This document shows, in pieces, positions 1 through 9,552 of a DNA stretch of 64,000 nt. The position numbers were made by a program, and so were the translations under genes. The stretch lies in contig NZ_SGXF01000001.1 in the NCBI RefSeq assembly GCF_004216775.1, positions 670,828-734,827 on the forward strand. The letters run 5' to 3'. The DNA comes from Cuneatibacter caecimuris. GTDB lineage: Bacteria; Bacillota; Clostridia; Lachnospirales; Lachnospiraceae. Below the pieces are notes generated by a model, which searched no databases, was not told the DNA's origin, and worked only from the letters and a program-made list of their open reading frames with translations. Position 1 is the first letter of the stretch. The number at the start of each line of letters is the position of its first letter.

Positions 1-1921
1 GCCCTTCATAGTCGATTGAGGACCAGGATGCCACCGGCCAGCAGTCATTGAGCTGCCAGAATACCGCTCCCATGCACCTGCCGCGGTTTCTCCTGAAATG
101 CTCCACGCCATATTTCATCGCCTCAGCCTGAAGAAGCTGGGACGCATAGACCAGCGCGCCCATGCTCCCGGGATACAAAAAAGTCTGATAGAGATAAGTC
201 AGAATCTTGCCGTTCCCGCCCACGCACCGCTGATGTTTTTCCATCACATAGGAGAACGGGTTCCGGTCCTCCGGCAGCGTAAAGCTCTCAATGGTTTTTT
301 CACTGGGAAAGGATTCAAAACCAAATTCGCTGGCATAGCGGAAAAAATGTTTTCTATATTCTGTAAAAGGTTTATTGCCGTGCCAAACCTCCCAGTAATG
401 CACATCTCCCCTGTCCGGATCATTGGGAAAGTCCAGGCTGCCCCCGGAAGAAGGGCTGGCCGGCCAGTAAAAAGTCTCCCCGTCTTCCTCTTCCGCGATT
501 CTGGGGAAAATATATTCATACATCTTAAAATAATCCGCGAAATGTTTTGGACGGGCGACCCACTGCCCTTCCGCCACAAACTGTTCCATCTCATTGTTTC
601 CGCAGTACAGCGCCAGGCAGGCATGGTGGCGGACGCGGCGGATATTATCCCTCAGCTCCGCCTGAATATTCCGGTCAAATTCCTCATCCAGATGATAAGT
701 TGCGCAGGCAAACATAAAATCCAGCCAGACCATCAGCCCCAGCTCATCGCACAGGTCGAAGAAGTCGTCGGAAGGGTACCAGCCCCCGCCCCAGACCCGC
801 ACACAATTAAAATGAGCGTCCCGGCACGCCGTCAGCAACTTTCTGGTCCTCTCTCTGTTCATCCTCCCGTAAATGCAGTCCTCCGGTATGTAATCCGCTC
901 CCATTGCAAACACCGTCAGTCCGTTGACCTCATGGGCAAAGCACTCGCCCCATTCATCTTTCCTCCGCCGCACCGTCATTGTGCGCAGCCCAATCTTCTT
1001 TTCCTGAACTTCCAGCACCTGCTCTCCCTGTAGCAAACTCACCCGTACCCTGTAAAGAGGCTGGCCGCCCAGACCATTTGGCCACCAGAGCCGCGGCTCT
1101 TTCACAGCAGTCCCCGCGGACAGGATTTCTCCTGGATATTCCTGGCATGTTAACGGATTCCCTTCCGGGTCAAACAGCTCAAGTTTCCAGGAAAACGGCT
1201 TTTCCTCAACAAAAAAGGCGCTGCTCTGCCGCACAATTTCAGGATGTACCCGCAGGATCACACTCCCCTCCCCATGCTGCTGGCGGACGCGGACCTGCCC
1301 CAGCCGGACGCCTTCCAGACCATACAGGCAGATATCACCCCGGATTCCCGCGTCCGGCAGATGAGGCCCCCAGTCCCACCCGAACATACAGTGGGCCTTG
1401 CGGATATGAGGGAATCCGTTCATCGCGTCTGCCGTTCCCAGCACCTCCACCTGTTCCTGCTTTTCCCGGATATAGCTTACCGGCGACTGGATGCAGATCT
1501 GAATCTGGTTTATTCCCGGATGAAGCAGACCCGTGAGGTCGAATTCATAGACGCGGTGCATATTTTCCCCTTTTCCTGTCAGGATACCATTGCAGTATAC
1601 CCAGGCGATGGTATCCAGGCAGGCGCAGTGCAGCAGAATCTGCGGGCACTCTTCCAGATCCGCAGGAAGGACGAACTCCTTTTCAAATATGAAATCAAAA
1701 TCCATCCATTTCAGCGCGCCCTCCTCTTCGTCCCGCCAGTAGGGATCTTTCATCTCTCCGGCCTTCAGCAGCGCGTCGTAAACCCCGCCCGGGACCTGGG
1801 CAGGAATGCACCGGACAGGCGCCTTGTCTCTCCAGATTCCCGCGCCCATCTCTTTTCCGGCAAACGTTCCCGGCGGCATAATCTTCAGCATCCATTTTTC
1901 ATGCAGTTTATGTATCTTCAT
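1..1921 (-). CDS. beta-mannosidase, glycoside hydrolase family 2 (3' end cut by window edge)
   Basis: Expected to hydrolyse terminal beta-mannosyl residues of mannan or N-glycan fragments, probably in the cytoplasm because no signal peptide is visible. 640 codons lie in the window; the C-terminus runs off the left edge. The N-terminal GH2 sugar-binding fold contains MFGWDWGPHLPDAG near residues 178-191, typical of beta-mannosidases. The acid/base glutamate is E444 in LYCGNNEME and the nucleophile is E532 in SEFGFES. A C-terminal block MGAVFWQLNDCWPV, also typical of the family, ends the visible part. The ATG at 1921 follows a GGAGG box. It is divergent from the XRE regulator at 2080, which may control it. 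Family assignment is strong; the exact substrate is inferred. Confidence 0.9.
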   Translation of the reverse strand, partial: MKIHKLHEKWMLKIMPPGTFAGKEMGAGIWRDKAPVRCIPAQVPGGVYDALLKAGEMKDPYWRDEEEGALKWMDFDFIFEKEFVLPADLEECPQILLHCACLDTIAWVYCNGILTGKGENMHRVYEFDLTGLLHPGINQIQICIQSPVSYIREKQEQVEVLGTADAMNGFPHIRKAHCMFGWDWGPHLPDAGIRGDICLYGLEGVRLGQVRVRQQHGEGSVILRVHPEIVRQSSAFFVEEKPFSWKLELFDPEGNPLTCQEYPGEILSAGTAVKEPRLWWPNGLGGQPLYRVRVSLLQGEQVLEVQEKKIGLRTMTVRRRKDEWGECFAHEVNGLTVFAMGADYIPEDCIYGRMNRERTRKLLTACRDAHFNCVRVWGGGWYPSDDFFDLCDELGLMVWLDFMFACATYHLDEEFDRNIQAELRDNIRRVRHHACLALYCGNNEMEQFVAEGQWVARPKHFADYFKMYEYIFPRIAEEEDGETFYWPASPSSGGSLDFPNDPDRGDVHYWEVWHGNKPFTEYRKHFFRYASEFGFESFPSEKTIESFTLPEDRNPFSYVMEKHQRCVGGNGKILTYLYQTFLYPGSMGALVYASQLLQAEAMKYGVEHFRRNRGRCMGAVFWQLNDCWPVASWSSIDYEG

Positions 1922-1955
1922 TTTTCCTCCCCGGCGCCTTTCGGCCATTTTTTTC

Positions 1956-1983
1956 ATTATACCTCTCCGGAAGGAAAAGTAAA
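1956..1983 (-). promoter_or_regulatory. predicted promoter of the beta-mannosidase gene
   Basis: On the minus strand a TTTACT -35 box is followed by a 16-base spacer and a perfect TATAAT -10 box, about 35 bases before the start codon. Pattern match only. Confidence 0.5.
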
Positions 1984-2014
1984 GCACAGGAGCGGATGTT
2001 TATATATATTTTTC

Positions 2015-2043
2015 TTTACATTCTGTCTTTATGCGAGTATACT
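2015..2043 (+). promoter_or_regulatory. predicted promoter of the XRE regulator
   Basis: TTTACA, a 17-base spacer and TATACT, close to the sigma-A consensus, ending 36 bases before the ATG at 2080. It is back-to-back with the beta-mannosidase promoter, so one regulator bound here could affect both genes. Confidence 0.6.
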
Positions 2044-2079
2044 GAAAATACACGATGACAGCACACAAAGGAGGGCTTT

Positions 2080-2451
2080 ATGGGAATTGGGTTTCGAATC
2101 AGGGAAGCGCGGGAAGCTCTGGGGTACCGGCAGCATGAACTGGCTAAGCTGATAGGCGTCACTGCCTCTGCGGTCACAAATTATGAGCAGGATTACAGCT
2201 TTCCGAAAGAAGAAATTTTATATCGATTAATTGATACGCTGCAGGTGGATGCCAATTATCTGTTTCAGGACTGTCTCCAGCGCCCTGCCTCCGAGTGGGA
2301 TCTGTCTATTGAAGAGCAGGCGCTGATCCGGAAATACCGGGCTCTGGATGACCGCCGCCGCAATGGCGCCGGTCAGCTGTTTGATCTGCTGCTGGACACG
2401 TCTCAAGCTGCCGATCTGCCCCGGCGCGCAAAACGGACCAGGCAGCCCTGA
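2080..2451 (+). CDS. XRE-family transcriptional regulator
   Basis: 123-residue protein with an N-terminal Cro/C1-type helix-turn-helix (about residues 5-60; RQHELAKLIGVTASAVTNYE is the recognition region). The LSIEEQALIRKYRALD segment is usual in small Clostridial XRE regulators and is probably a dimerisation helix. The ATG at 2080 is preceded by AAAGGAGG at ideal distance. It stands alone on the plus strand between the beta-mannosidase and the second GH2 gene. A role in controlling the adjoining glycoside hydrolases is inferred from position only. Confidence 0.8.
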   Translation: MGIGFRIREAREALGYRQHELAKLIGVTASAVTNYEQDYSFPKEEILYRLIDTLQVDANYLFQDCLQRPASEWDLSIEEQALIRKYRALDDRRRNGAGQLFDLLLDTSQAADLPRRAKRTRQP

Positions 2452-2458
2452 TCCGTTT

Positions 2459-2498
2459 CCTATGCTATAAAACCCTCCGGGGGATGCGCACTGCGGCG
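2459..2498 (+). repeat. fragment of the mosaic stem-loop repeat
   Basis: This stretch matches the right half of module A plus module B (CCCTCCGGGGGATGCGCACT) of the repeat seen at 26900, 33211 and 45331. It lies in the convergent gap after the XRE gene and directly abuts the GH2 stop codon at 2499-2501. The rest of the unit is missing. Confidence 0.7.
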
Positions 2499-5123
2499 TC
2501 AGAAAAACATTCCCAGAAATGTTTCCGGGCTGATTTCCTGATCCGGGCGGAACTTGTCTGACAAGACGTACTCTGCAATGCTCTGCCTCAGCCCTTTCAC
2601 CGGCAGTTGTTCTCCCTGCAGGTCAAAACCGCAGAATAAAATTTCCGCAGCGCCCACTTTTCCTTCAAACAAAGGAGAGGCGGGCGTTTGTGTCAGGAAA
2701 TTCGGCGCCAGTTCCACAATGGAGCGAAAGCCGCTTCCAAGCTGCTGCAGTTTTGCTCCGGCACAGCCGTCGATCAGAGCTTTCCATTGAAATCCCGGAT
2801 ATTCTTCAGTTGGAAAATTCTCAAACAATGGATGCCCGGAATCAATAATGGCGCCGCAGGGCCTGGAGCTGGGGAAAAATACCGGCGACCAGAATACTGG
2901 CGTGAAGCTCCCTTCTACCGGGCATTTCAGCCCCTCTCCCGACACAACTGCTCTGCCGCCTTCCCGGATCAGGCGTTTTAGTTCTTCGGAGTCCCCCCGC
3001 AGCATGGGCAGGCCAGTTTTTTCTTTTTCCGGATATACATAGACCATCCAGGAATTGCTGCCCCCTTCTGCGGAAAGCTTCACTCTGAGGCCGGCGGGAT
3101 TTGAAAGGCCTGTCAGCGGGATTTCCACCTGCTGTTCCCTGGTCTCTGTCCTGAAAAACAATTCTTTCCCATTCCATAACTCCAGATGAAACAGCGGGCT
3201 TTCGGCCCGTTCTTCTCTGCTGTCAAACAGCTTCAGCCGGGCTTTCAGCGTTTCCTCTGTGGAATACACCCGCTTTGACAGAAACAGAGGCACTGCCGGG
3301 CCGCAGAACTGCCTGAATTCTTCCGGGGTAAGGATTCCCTTACTTTCCCAAAACGCATTTAAAAGACCCACGGCAGCCGTATTCTGTCCCGTATAATCGC
3401 ACAGGGAAAGCAGGCTGAAGCCGCCGAACCCCTCTGTCCTCAGAGCGGTTTCCACATCTTCTTTATACAGCAGTGCCGCCATAGCCCCTGAAGCCGCTAT
3501 ATAATCTTTTCTCCTGTCATAAATTCCATTTTTTATCATTTCCCGCCGGATGGCTTCCAGATTCACCGGCAGCATATTTCCCTGATATTCCAGGATTAAA
3601 TCCACATCCGGAAATACACAGTACTGACCCACTTCAAAAGAAACCACAGGCGCCGGCACATCTTCCACTGCCTCCCGGTAGTCCAGGCAGGAATGCTCCG
3701 CCGCGGCTTCCTGGAGATGCTGCAGCCTCACCGGGTGTCCTCCCGCCTCAAAAGCGCAGAGGTAATCTTCGCAGGGCGAAACAGGATGGTCAAAATTTGA
3801 GGTCAGCGTATACAAGTGTCTGGGGTCCTGGGCTTTCATCATGATAATAATATCTTCCAGCAGTTCAAAATCTCCCATGATTTCATTCCCGTTGGAGAAC
3901 ATCAGAAAAGAAGGGTGATTGCCATAGGTTTTGGAAATCGCCAGCGCTTCCTGGGTGAAGTAATACCTGTGCAGGATATCCTCCCCCGCCGCCGGGCAGC
4001 CCACATCCCGGTTCAGCCAGAACGGCATCTCCACTGACAGATAAATCCCCAGCCGGTCCGCAGCGGCAAACGCAGCTTCCGGCGGGCACCAGGCATGGAA
4101 CCGGACATGGTTCATCCCGTATTCTTTTACAGTGGAAAATCTTTTTACCCAGGTCTCTTCCTCCATGGACGGGTACCCCGTTAAGGGATCAATCGCGCAG
4201 TCCGTGGTGCCGCGCAGGAAAATAGGGCGGCCGTTCAGCAGAAGATTTTTTTCTCTGGAACAGGCCAGCCGCATCCCAAAGGTGACCGTCCTTCTGTCCT
4301 CGCCTCCATTTTCTGTTTCCAGCACGGCATCCAGCCGGTAGAGACAGGGATGAAATTCATTCCACCAGCAGATCTCTCTGATTTCACAATGAAAGCGCTC
4401 CGTCTGTCTGGCCTGGTAGAGCTCAACTTCCCGGCTGACACAAGGGAGCGGTTCCCCATCCGGAGAAACAATGGTGAGCCTCAGTCTGGCAGCTGACTTT
4501 TTCCCCGGAGAAGAAATCCCGCTGGCAGTCACTACTTTTACATCTATCCCGTTATCACAGGGATAAACCTGGATATCCTCCATGCGCTCCTGGTTTAAAA
4601 ACTGCAGTTCCATCCGCCCGATCACGCCGCTCCAGATCCCCTGGGTATCAATGCTGTAGCCGCTGGCCATACCGCCGATATTCAGAAGATTCCTGTTATC
4701 CAGCCGCAGCGTAATGGTATGGACTCCTGGGGTAAGCAGCCCCGTCAGGTCATGGCAGTGGGGCGCGGAGAGCTCCACAACCTGCCGCCCTGCGCATTTT
4801 CCGTCCACCCAGGCCTGAGAAGCCATATTCACCCGTTCCAGAAACAGCCTGACGTCCTTTCCTTCACATCCCCTCGGTACCCGTACCTGGCGCTGCAGCC
4901 ACAGAGGGCCCACATATTCATACCGCTCCCTGGGCGCCCGGACCGCTTCCGGGGTAAATTCTGCGGCATACTCCTGTTTTCTGCCGATCTGATTTTGGCA
5001 GGCGCTTCCCGGCAGAAGAAAGCCTGCCCCTTTCAGTTTCCGCTGAAACAACTTTCTGTCAAGTCCCGTGTTCTCCTCATCTGTTTCATAATCCCAGCTT
5101 CCGCTTAAATCCATGATCTGCAT
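2499..5123 (-). CDS. glycoside hydrolase family 2 protein, specificity unknown
   Basis: 874-residue GH2 enzyme. The jelly-roll sugar-binding domain covers about residues 1-175 (YEYVGPLWLQRQV, GIWSGVIGRMEL). An immunoglobulin-like domain follows, then a TIM barrel. The acid/base candidate is E414 in MFSNGNEIM and the nucleophile candidate is E497 in SFEVGQY. No signal peptide is visible, so it probably acts on imported oligosaccharides. The start at 5123 overlaps the upstream DUF5107 gene by 19 bases, which suggests translational coupling; a second ATG lies nine bases downstream. It differs clearly from the beta-mannosidase at 1-1921, so the two probably cut different linkages. GH2 membership is firm; the substrate is not. 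Confidence 0.85.
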   Translation of the reverse strand: MQIMDLSGSWDYETDEENTGLDRKLFQRKLKGAGFLLPGSACQNQIGRKQEYAAEFTPEAVRAPRERYEYVGPLWLQRQVRVPRGCEGKDVRLFLERVNMASQAWVDGKCAGRQVVELSAPHCHDLTGLLTPGVHTITLRLDNRNLLNIGGMASGYSIDTQGIWSGVIGRMELQFLNQERMEDIQVYPCDNGIDVKVVTASGISSPGKKSAARLRLTIVSPDGEPLPCVSREVELYQARQTERFHCEIREICWWNEFHPCLYRLDAVLETENGGEDRRTVTFGMRLACSREKNLLLNGRPIFLRGTTDCAIDPLTGYPSMEEETWVKRFSTVKEYGMNHVRFHAWCPPEAAFAAADRLGIYLSVEMPFWLNRDVGCPAAGEDILHRYYFTQEALAISKTYGNHPSFLMFSNGNEIMGDFELLEDIIIMMKAQDPRHLYTLTSNFDHPVSPCEDYLCAFEAGGHPVRLQHLQEAAAEHSCLDYREAVEDVPAPVVSFEVGQYCVFPDVDLILEYQGNMLPVNLEAIRREMIKNGIYDRRKDYIAASGAMAALLYKEDVETALRTEGFGGFSLLSLCDYTGQNTAAVGLLNAFWESKGILTPEEFRQFCGPAVPLFLSKRVYSTEETLKARLKLFDSREERAESPLFHLELWNGKELFFRTETREQQVEIPLTGLSNPAGLRVKLSAEGGSNSWMVYVYPEKEKTGLPMLRGDSEELKRLIREGGRAVVSGEGLKCPVEGSFTPVFWSPVFFPSSRPCGAIIDSGHPLFENFPTEEYPGFQWKALIDGCAGAKLQQLGSGFRSIVELAPNFLTQTPASPLFEGKVGAAEILFCGFDLQGEQLPVKGLRQSIAEYVLSDKFRPDQEISPETFLGMFF

Positions 5124-8100
5124 TGTTCCGCCGCCTTTCTCACCTGCCGCAGCCCGAAATGAGACTGATCTTCTTCCAGGCCCTTTTCTGCGTAACGCGC
5201 CGCCTCTTCCCAGTTACTTTCCCCCAAATATCCCAAAGCAGTCAGGAAGCAGCAGTCCACCCGGTTTTTCCGGCGTCTGTCCCCTTCAAAGATCAGGAAA
5301 TCCGGCAGTGATACCGCAAAGTAGTCTATTTTTATTTCATCCTTTTCATGAGCCAGCCCGAATTCCCGCAGCCTTCTGAAGCATTCTGACGCCTCTCTCT
5401 CACGTCCCAGCTTTCCCAGGGCCAGGCCGGAATAATAAAGCATTTCCGGGGGCTGGTCGTTGTAATAAACCGCAGCAGAAATCTCTCCCGGCCCTCTGGC
5501 AGCCCGCCTCAGCGCATCTTCCCCGGCTTTTCCCTGACGCAGGCAGCCCAGCAGATAATCAATATCCTGGTCTTCCGCCCCAGCCAGCTTTCCCTCGCCC
5601 AAATTTTCCGGATAACAGAGCGCGGCCTGAAGATGCGCTTCTGCTGTTTCCGGTTTTTCGGCAAATACTTCTTTGGCAAGGCCTACCCTGGCAATCCTGT
5701 ACTGGGCAGTGATCTTCCCCTCTCCGCCTTCCCAGGGATGAAATCTATGCTGTTCCATGGCCGCCAGAGCCTTTTGATACTGCCCGTCCAGGTTCAGCAG
5801 TGTCACATATTCCGTATACAAATCGTCCCGCCCGGCCAGCAGTTCCTGATGTGCTTCCATCTGCGCCAGCCGGTTTTCATATGGCAGGTTCAGCACTTTA
5901 TACAGCTGATCCAGCTCGTAAAATACTCTGGCGTCCGTTGGGTCCATGGAAAATGCCCGTTCCATAGCTTCTCTGGCCCTGGAACCGTCTTTTCGTTTAT
6001 TATAATAAGCAAGTGCCAGGTTTCTCCAGACAGTGGGCAGTGAAATCTCACAGCAGCAGGCTTCCCACAGCTCCACGGCTTCCTCCCATCTCCCCCGGTC
6101 ATACAGAAGCTCGCCCAGGTAATATCCGGCCCATTTTCCGCCTGTCCTTACCGCTTCCTGCAGCACTTCCATATCCTCCAGGCGGTTAGGGAAGCAATAG
6201 TGGCTGCTGCACTGCTCTGCCCGCCTCAGCGCATCTTTCCGTTTTGTATTGCTGTAAAGATGATAATGTACCATGGGATCCCCGCTGTCAGAGCAGAGTT
6301 CCAGCACAGACGCGGCTTCTAAAAACAGATATGCTTCTCTGTAGTTCAGAGACAATTCAATGTAATTCTGTGAATCCTCCCGCAGCAGTGCTTTCAATTC
6401 CTCCTGTCTTTTTTTATCGTGAAACAGGAGATACAGCTCGTATCTGCATCCGGTATCCAGAGGATCTATCCTGCAGGTTTCCTCCGCAAAAGAAATTGCC
6501 TCTTCTGTCCGGTCAAGCAGCCTCAGAAGCGTGGTCTTCAGATTTCGTGCTTTCAGGTGGTGCGCGCCGCAAAGCAGGGATTTTTCCGTAAATTCCAGCG
6601 CCTCAGAATACCGCCCTTCCCCTGCGCTCAGGCAGGCCAGCTGATAAAACGCCCGATTCTGCATGGAACCGTCCCAGGCAGCGCGATAAAACGCGTCATA
6701 AGCCTTACTTTTCTTGCCCAGCGCCTTGTATGCCAGCCCCAGATTGTAAAAGGGTTCACAGTCATAGGGATTGGGATTTTTCCATATGGAAGAGTCCGCG
6801 GCCCTCCTGAAATATTCCAGAGCTTTCTCATAACAGCCTTTTTGGTACAGATATTTTCCGTATCCATTGTTCAGCCTGATATCAGATGGGTCCCGTTTCA
6901 GACCCTCCAGGTAGTAGGGCTCCGGAGAACGGGTGGCATGGCGGTACTGCTCCAGATGCACCGCGGCCAGAAACAGTTTTTCTGTCGTTTCCAGTTCTTC
7001 CGGTTCCGGCAGGGCCTCTGCCGGGGAAGGCGCCGGCTCCTGATGATCCAATTCCGGGGAATAGGAGATAATTTCCTTACTATCCTTACTCAAAAGGAAA
7101 CGAAGCCCGTTCAGTTCTGTTTCCGGACAGAAATCCTCAGGAAGGTGTTCTTCCCGCAGAAATGTATTCCGGGGAGACAAATTCACCGTTTCTGAAAACA
7201 GCACTCTGTTTTCCCAGCGCAGCTCTGCTGTTACTTCACCCAGTTCTGCCGGAGTAAAGGCGCTGCAAATTGCTTTTCCATCCCTGATCTCCAGATTTAC
7301 AGCGCCGTTAATACAGGCGTTTTTTACGGCCCCCACATTTTTATAGGGCATAAAATACTGTACAAAACTTTTTTCCTCATAAGGTTTTAAAAAAGTAAAG
7401 TCCGGCTGGTTGTCCGTAAACACGCCTGTCATCAGCTCGATATACGGACCGTTTTCATCTGTCAGATTCCTGTCCCAGGCGCGGCCAAAGCTTCCGTTTC
7501 CCCAGGTCCACTGTTTCTTTCCGGGAGCCACATGGTGGTCCGCAATATGGAGCAGCCCGGCCTGTTTTCCGTAATCATAATTTCCGATAAAATCATAGTC
7601 TGAGTGCCAGGCCATATAAGAAGTGGGCACCGGGATATTTTTGTAGCGGGAAATATCCACCCCGCTGCTGTAATCCACTTTGTAATAAGTTCCTGTAGCA
7701 ATGGGGAAGGTCGAAACGGCCCGCTTTCCGTGATCCGTCACTGCATGGACGTCCGGAGGGAAAATTGACTGGGTGTGATCATTCACTGCCACAGCCGGGT
7801 TCGCCCACCATAAAAAAGTCTGGACCCGGTCCGTGGGGTTATAGAGCTGTCCCCTGATTTCTAAGTATGCCTTGTCCGGATATACTGTGAAGCCCGCCAT
7901 CCCTTTGGTATGGAACATCTTCTCCACTTCTCCCATCCAAACGGTAACAGAGCCGTCCGGATGTTCTTCTATCGCATATTCTACCGGATCAAAGGTGGAA
8001 GGACGGTGGTGCTGCGGCCAGTTAAATTCAATCCCGCCTGAAATCCAGGGACCCGCCAGCCCCACCAGCGCCGGTTTGATCACCTCATTATAATAAACCG

Positions 8101-8374
8101 CGTCGTACCCGTTTGTCTTATCATACAGGCGCTGTACCCGTCCGCCGATTTCCGGCAGAAGCATGACCAGAATATACGCATTTTCCAAAAAAATTGCTTC
8201 ATATTCTTTATTCGTTTTGATATCTGATATATTCTCACACACCGGATGGGGATATACCCTGCCGCTGGAACCCTGGTAGACTCTTTTTTCCAAAAACATT
8301 GGATTCTTGCTGTACTCTGCGGCTTCATAGGTCGGGATCACAATTTTCTCCCTGCGCACTTCTACTTTTCCCAT
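5105..8374 (-). CDS. DUF5107 domain protein with TPR repeats
   Basis: 1089 residues, apparently cytoplasmic. The N-terminal half (about 1-360) matches the DUF5107 type found beside glycoside hydrolases, with GLAGPWISGGIEFNWPQHH as its hallmark; this fold resembles aldose-epimerase-like carbohydrate-binding domains. From about residue 470 to the end it is helical and rich in tetratricopeptide-like repeats (NPYDCEPFYNLGLAYKALGK, DPTDARVFYELDQLYKVL). The function is unproven; it may bind or process an oligosaccharide while the TPR part holds a partner. The ATG at 8374 follows GGAGG. It heads a two-gene operon with the GH2 enzyme and is divergent from the AraC regulator, the usual arrangement for a sugar-induced operon. 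Confidence 0.85.
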   Translation of the reverse strand: MGKVEVRREKIVIPTYEAAEYSKNPMFLEKRVYQGSSGRVYPHPVCENISDIKTNKEYEAIFLENAYILVMLLPEIGGRVQRLYDKTNGYDAVYYNEVIKPALVGLAGPWISGGIEFNWPQHHRPSTFDPVEYAIEEHPDGSVTVWMGEVEKMFHTKGMAGFTVYPDKAYLEIRGQLYNPTDRVQTFLWWANPAVAVNDHTQSIFPPDVHAVTDHGKRAVSTFPIATGTYYKVDYSSGVDISRYKNIPVPTSYMAWHSDYDFIGNYDYGKQAGLLHIADHHVAPGKKQWTWGNGSFGRAWDRNLTDENGPYIELMTGVFTDNQPDFTFLKPYEEKSFVQYFMPYKNVGAVKNACINGAVNLEIRDGKAICSAFTPAELGEVTAELRWENRVLFSETVNLSPRNTFLREEHLPEDFCPETELNGLRFLLSKDSKEIISYSPELDHQEPAPSPAEALPEPEELETTEKLFLAAVHLEQYRHATRSPEPYYLEGLKRDPSDIRLNNGYGKYLYQKGCYEKALEYFRRAADSSIWKNPNPYDCEPFYNLGLAYKALGKKSKAYDAFYRAAWDGSMQNRAFYQLACLSAGEGRYSEALEFTEKSLLCGAHHLKARNLKTTLLRLLDRTEEAISFAEETCRIDPLDTGCRYELYLLFHDKKRQEELKALLREDSQNYIELSLNYREAYLFLEAASVLELCSDSGDPMVHYHLYSNTKRKDALRRAEQCSSHYCFPNRLEDMEVLQEAVRTGGKWAGYYLGELLYDRGRWEEAVELWEACCCEISLPTVWRNLALAYYNKRKDGSRAREAMERAFSMDPTDARVFYELDQLYKVLNLPYENRLAQMEAHQELLAGRDDLYTEYVTLLNLDGQYQKALAAMEQHRFHPWEGGEGKITAQYRIARVGLAKEVFAEKPETAEAHLQAALCYPENLGEGKLAGAEDQDIDYLLGCLRQGKAGEDALRRAARGPGEISAAVYYNDQPPEMLYYSGLALGKLGREREASECFRRLREFGLAHEKDEIKIDYFAVSLPDFLIFEGDRRRKNRVDCCFLTALGYLGESNWEEAARYAEKGLEEDQSHFGLRQVRKAAEQCRSWI

Positions 8375-8476
8375 TTCATTTCCTCCTGACAGACTCTGAT
8401 AGTACAGTTATAGCACTGTTCCTTCCACTGGGCAGTCCGGATTATTGCTGTAAAATAAGAAAATATTGCTTTTCAC

Positions 8477-8506
8477 TTGCGCCGGGATCCCGTTCTGTTG
8501 TAGACT
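8477..8506 (+). promoter_or_regulatory. predicted promoter of the AraC regulator
   Basis: TTGCGC, an 18-base spacer and TAGACT, ending 47 bases before the ATG at 8554. It overlaps an upstream reading-frame extension, which supports the downstream start. Confidence 0.4.
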
Positions 8507-8553
8507 GTAAACAGAAAAAACCGCTGCAGATATTGCTGAGAAAGGAACAGAAA

Positions 8554-9429
8554 ATGAGAAGATCAGAAGAGAGGTTCACTCAAGATTCGGTCTGGGTCAC
8601 CGCTACCCCCACAGAGGCGTCCAGCGCCTTTCCGTTTTACGCTTCAGAAGCCGGCCGTTTTTCGGCGCTGGAAAATTATTCTGTCTCCCGGGACTTCCAT
8701 GACAGTTTTCTGCTGCTGTTTACCACCGGCGGGGCGGGGACTGTGGAAACCGGCGGCTGTTCCTTTCTGCTTCCTCCGGGCTGCGCTGTTCTTCTGGACT
8801 GCCGCAGCTTCCACCACTATTATTCCTCAGACAGCAGATGGGATTTCCTCTGGATTCACTTCCAGGGACAGGGCGCCTGTTCTTTTTACAATTTGCTGTA
8901 TGAGAAACAGCCCAGGGCCATTGACCTGCAGGATTCAGAGAGTTTCCGCCAGCAGCTGGTCCGCCTGATGCCGCGCATTCAATACACGGATATTGTAAAT
9001 GCTTCCGGGCTTTCCTCAGAATTTCACCAGCTTTTCCACCAGCTTCTTCTGTCCTCTGTGCGGAATGCGGACAAGGCAGCGCATGCTTCCTGCCAGGAGG
9101 CGGAGCTTGCGGCATCCTACATCCGGGAGCACTTCGCGGAACCGCTCACCCTGGATATGATAGCCGGCTCAGTGCATCTTTCCAAGTATCATTTTATCCG
9201 GCTGTTCCGCCGGGTCATGGGCGTCACGCCCTACAGCTATCTGATCCACTGCCGGATTAACCAGTCCAAATTGCTGCTGCGGGGTACTGAGCTCTCCGTG
9301 GCAGAAATTGCCTCCGCCTGCGGGTTTTCCGATGCCAGCAGCTATATTGCTCAGTTTAAAAAGCATACCGGACTTCGCCCGGCGCAGTATAAAAAAGAAT
9401 TTTCCGGGCCGCTTATTGCTTCTACCTGA
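8554..9429 (+). CDS. AraC-family transcriptional regulator
   Basis: 291-residue regulator. An N-terminal cupin-like sensing domain (about 30-150; LLPPGCAVLLDCRSFHHYY) is followed by two helix-turn-helix motifs (about 185-285) with the AraC signature ending in AEIASACGFSDASSYIAQFK. An upstream in-frame extension exists, but the ATG at 8554 has AAAGGA seven bases ahead and follows a promoter-like pair, so I chose it. It is divergent from the DUF5107-GH2 operon and is the best candidate activator of it in response to a glycan breakdown product. Confidence 0.88.
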   Translation: MRRSEERFTQDSVWVTATPTEASSAFPFYASEAGRFSALENYSVSRDFHDSFLLLFTTGGAGTVETGGCSFLLPPGCAVLLDCRSFHHYYSSDSRWDFLWIHFQGQGACSFYNLLYEKQPRAIDLQDSESFRQQLVRLMPRIQYTDIVNASGLSSEFHQLFHQLLLSSVRNADKAAHASCQEAELAASYIREHFAEPLTLDMIAGSVHLSKYHFIRLFRRVMGVTPYSYLIHCRINQSKLLLRGTELSVAEIASACGFSDASSYIAQFKKHTGLRPAQYKKEFSGPLIAST

Positions 9430-9500
9430 TTTAATACCTCGATTATGATGTCAGATGTATCATATTTTTGACCATTTGATGTTATTTTCCGTAATCATAT

Positions 9501-9534
9501 GGGCTGTCGCACTAAATAATTTGTGCGACAGCCC
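9501..9534. terminator. hairpin between convergent AraC and DUF4411 genes
   Basis: Perfect 12-bp stem (GGGCTGTCGCAC with its complement) and a 10-base loop. There is no strong T run on either side. It probably terminates one or both converging transcripts. Confidence 0.55.
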
Positions 9535-9552
9535 CCGTAAATTATTTCTTCA

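Noticed and set aside
98-1033. Long plus-strand open frame over the left-end gene
   Set aside because: It is antisense to the beta-mannosidase, whose frame carries the GH2 catalytic motifs and a proper start; the plus frame has no recognisable domain.
5113-5379. Short plus-strand frames at the GH2/DUF5107 junction
   Set aside because: Shadows of the overlapping minus-strand genes without ribosome binding sites.
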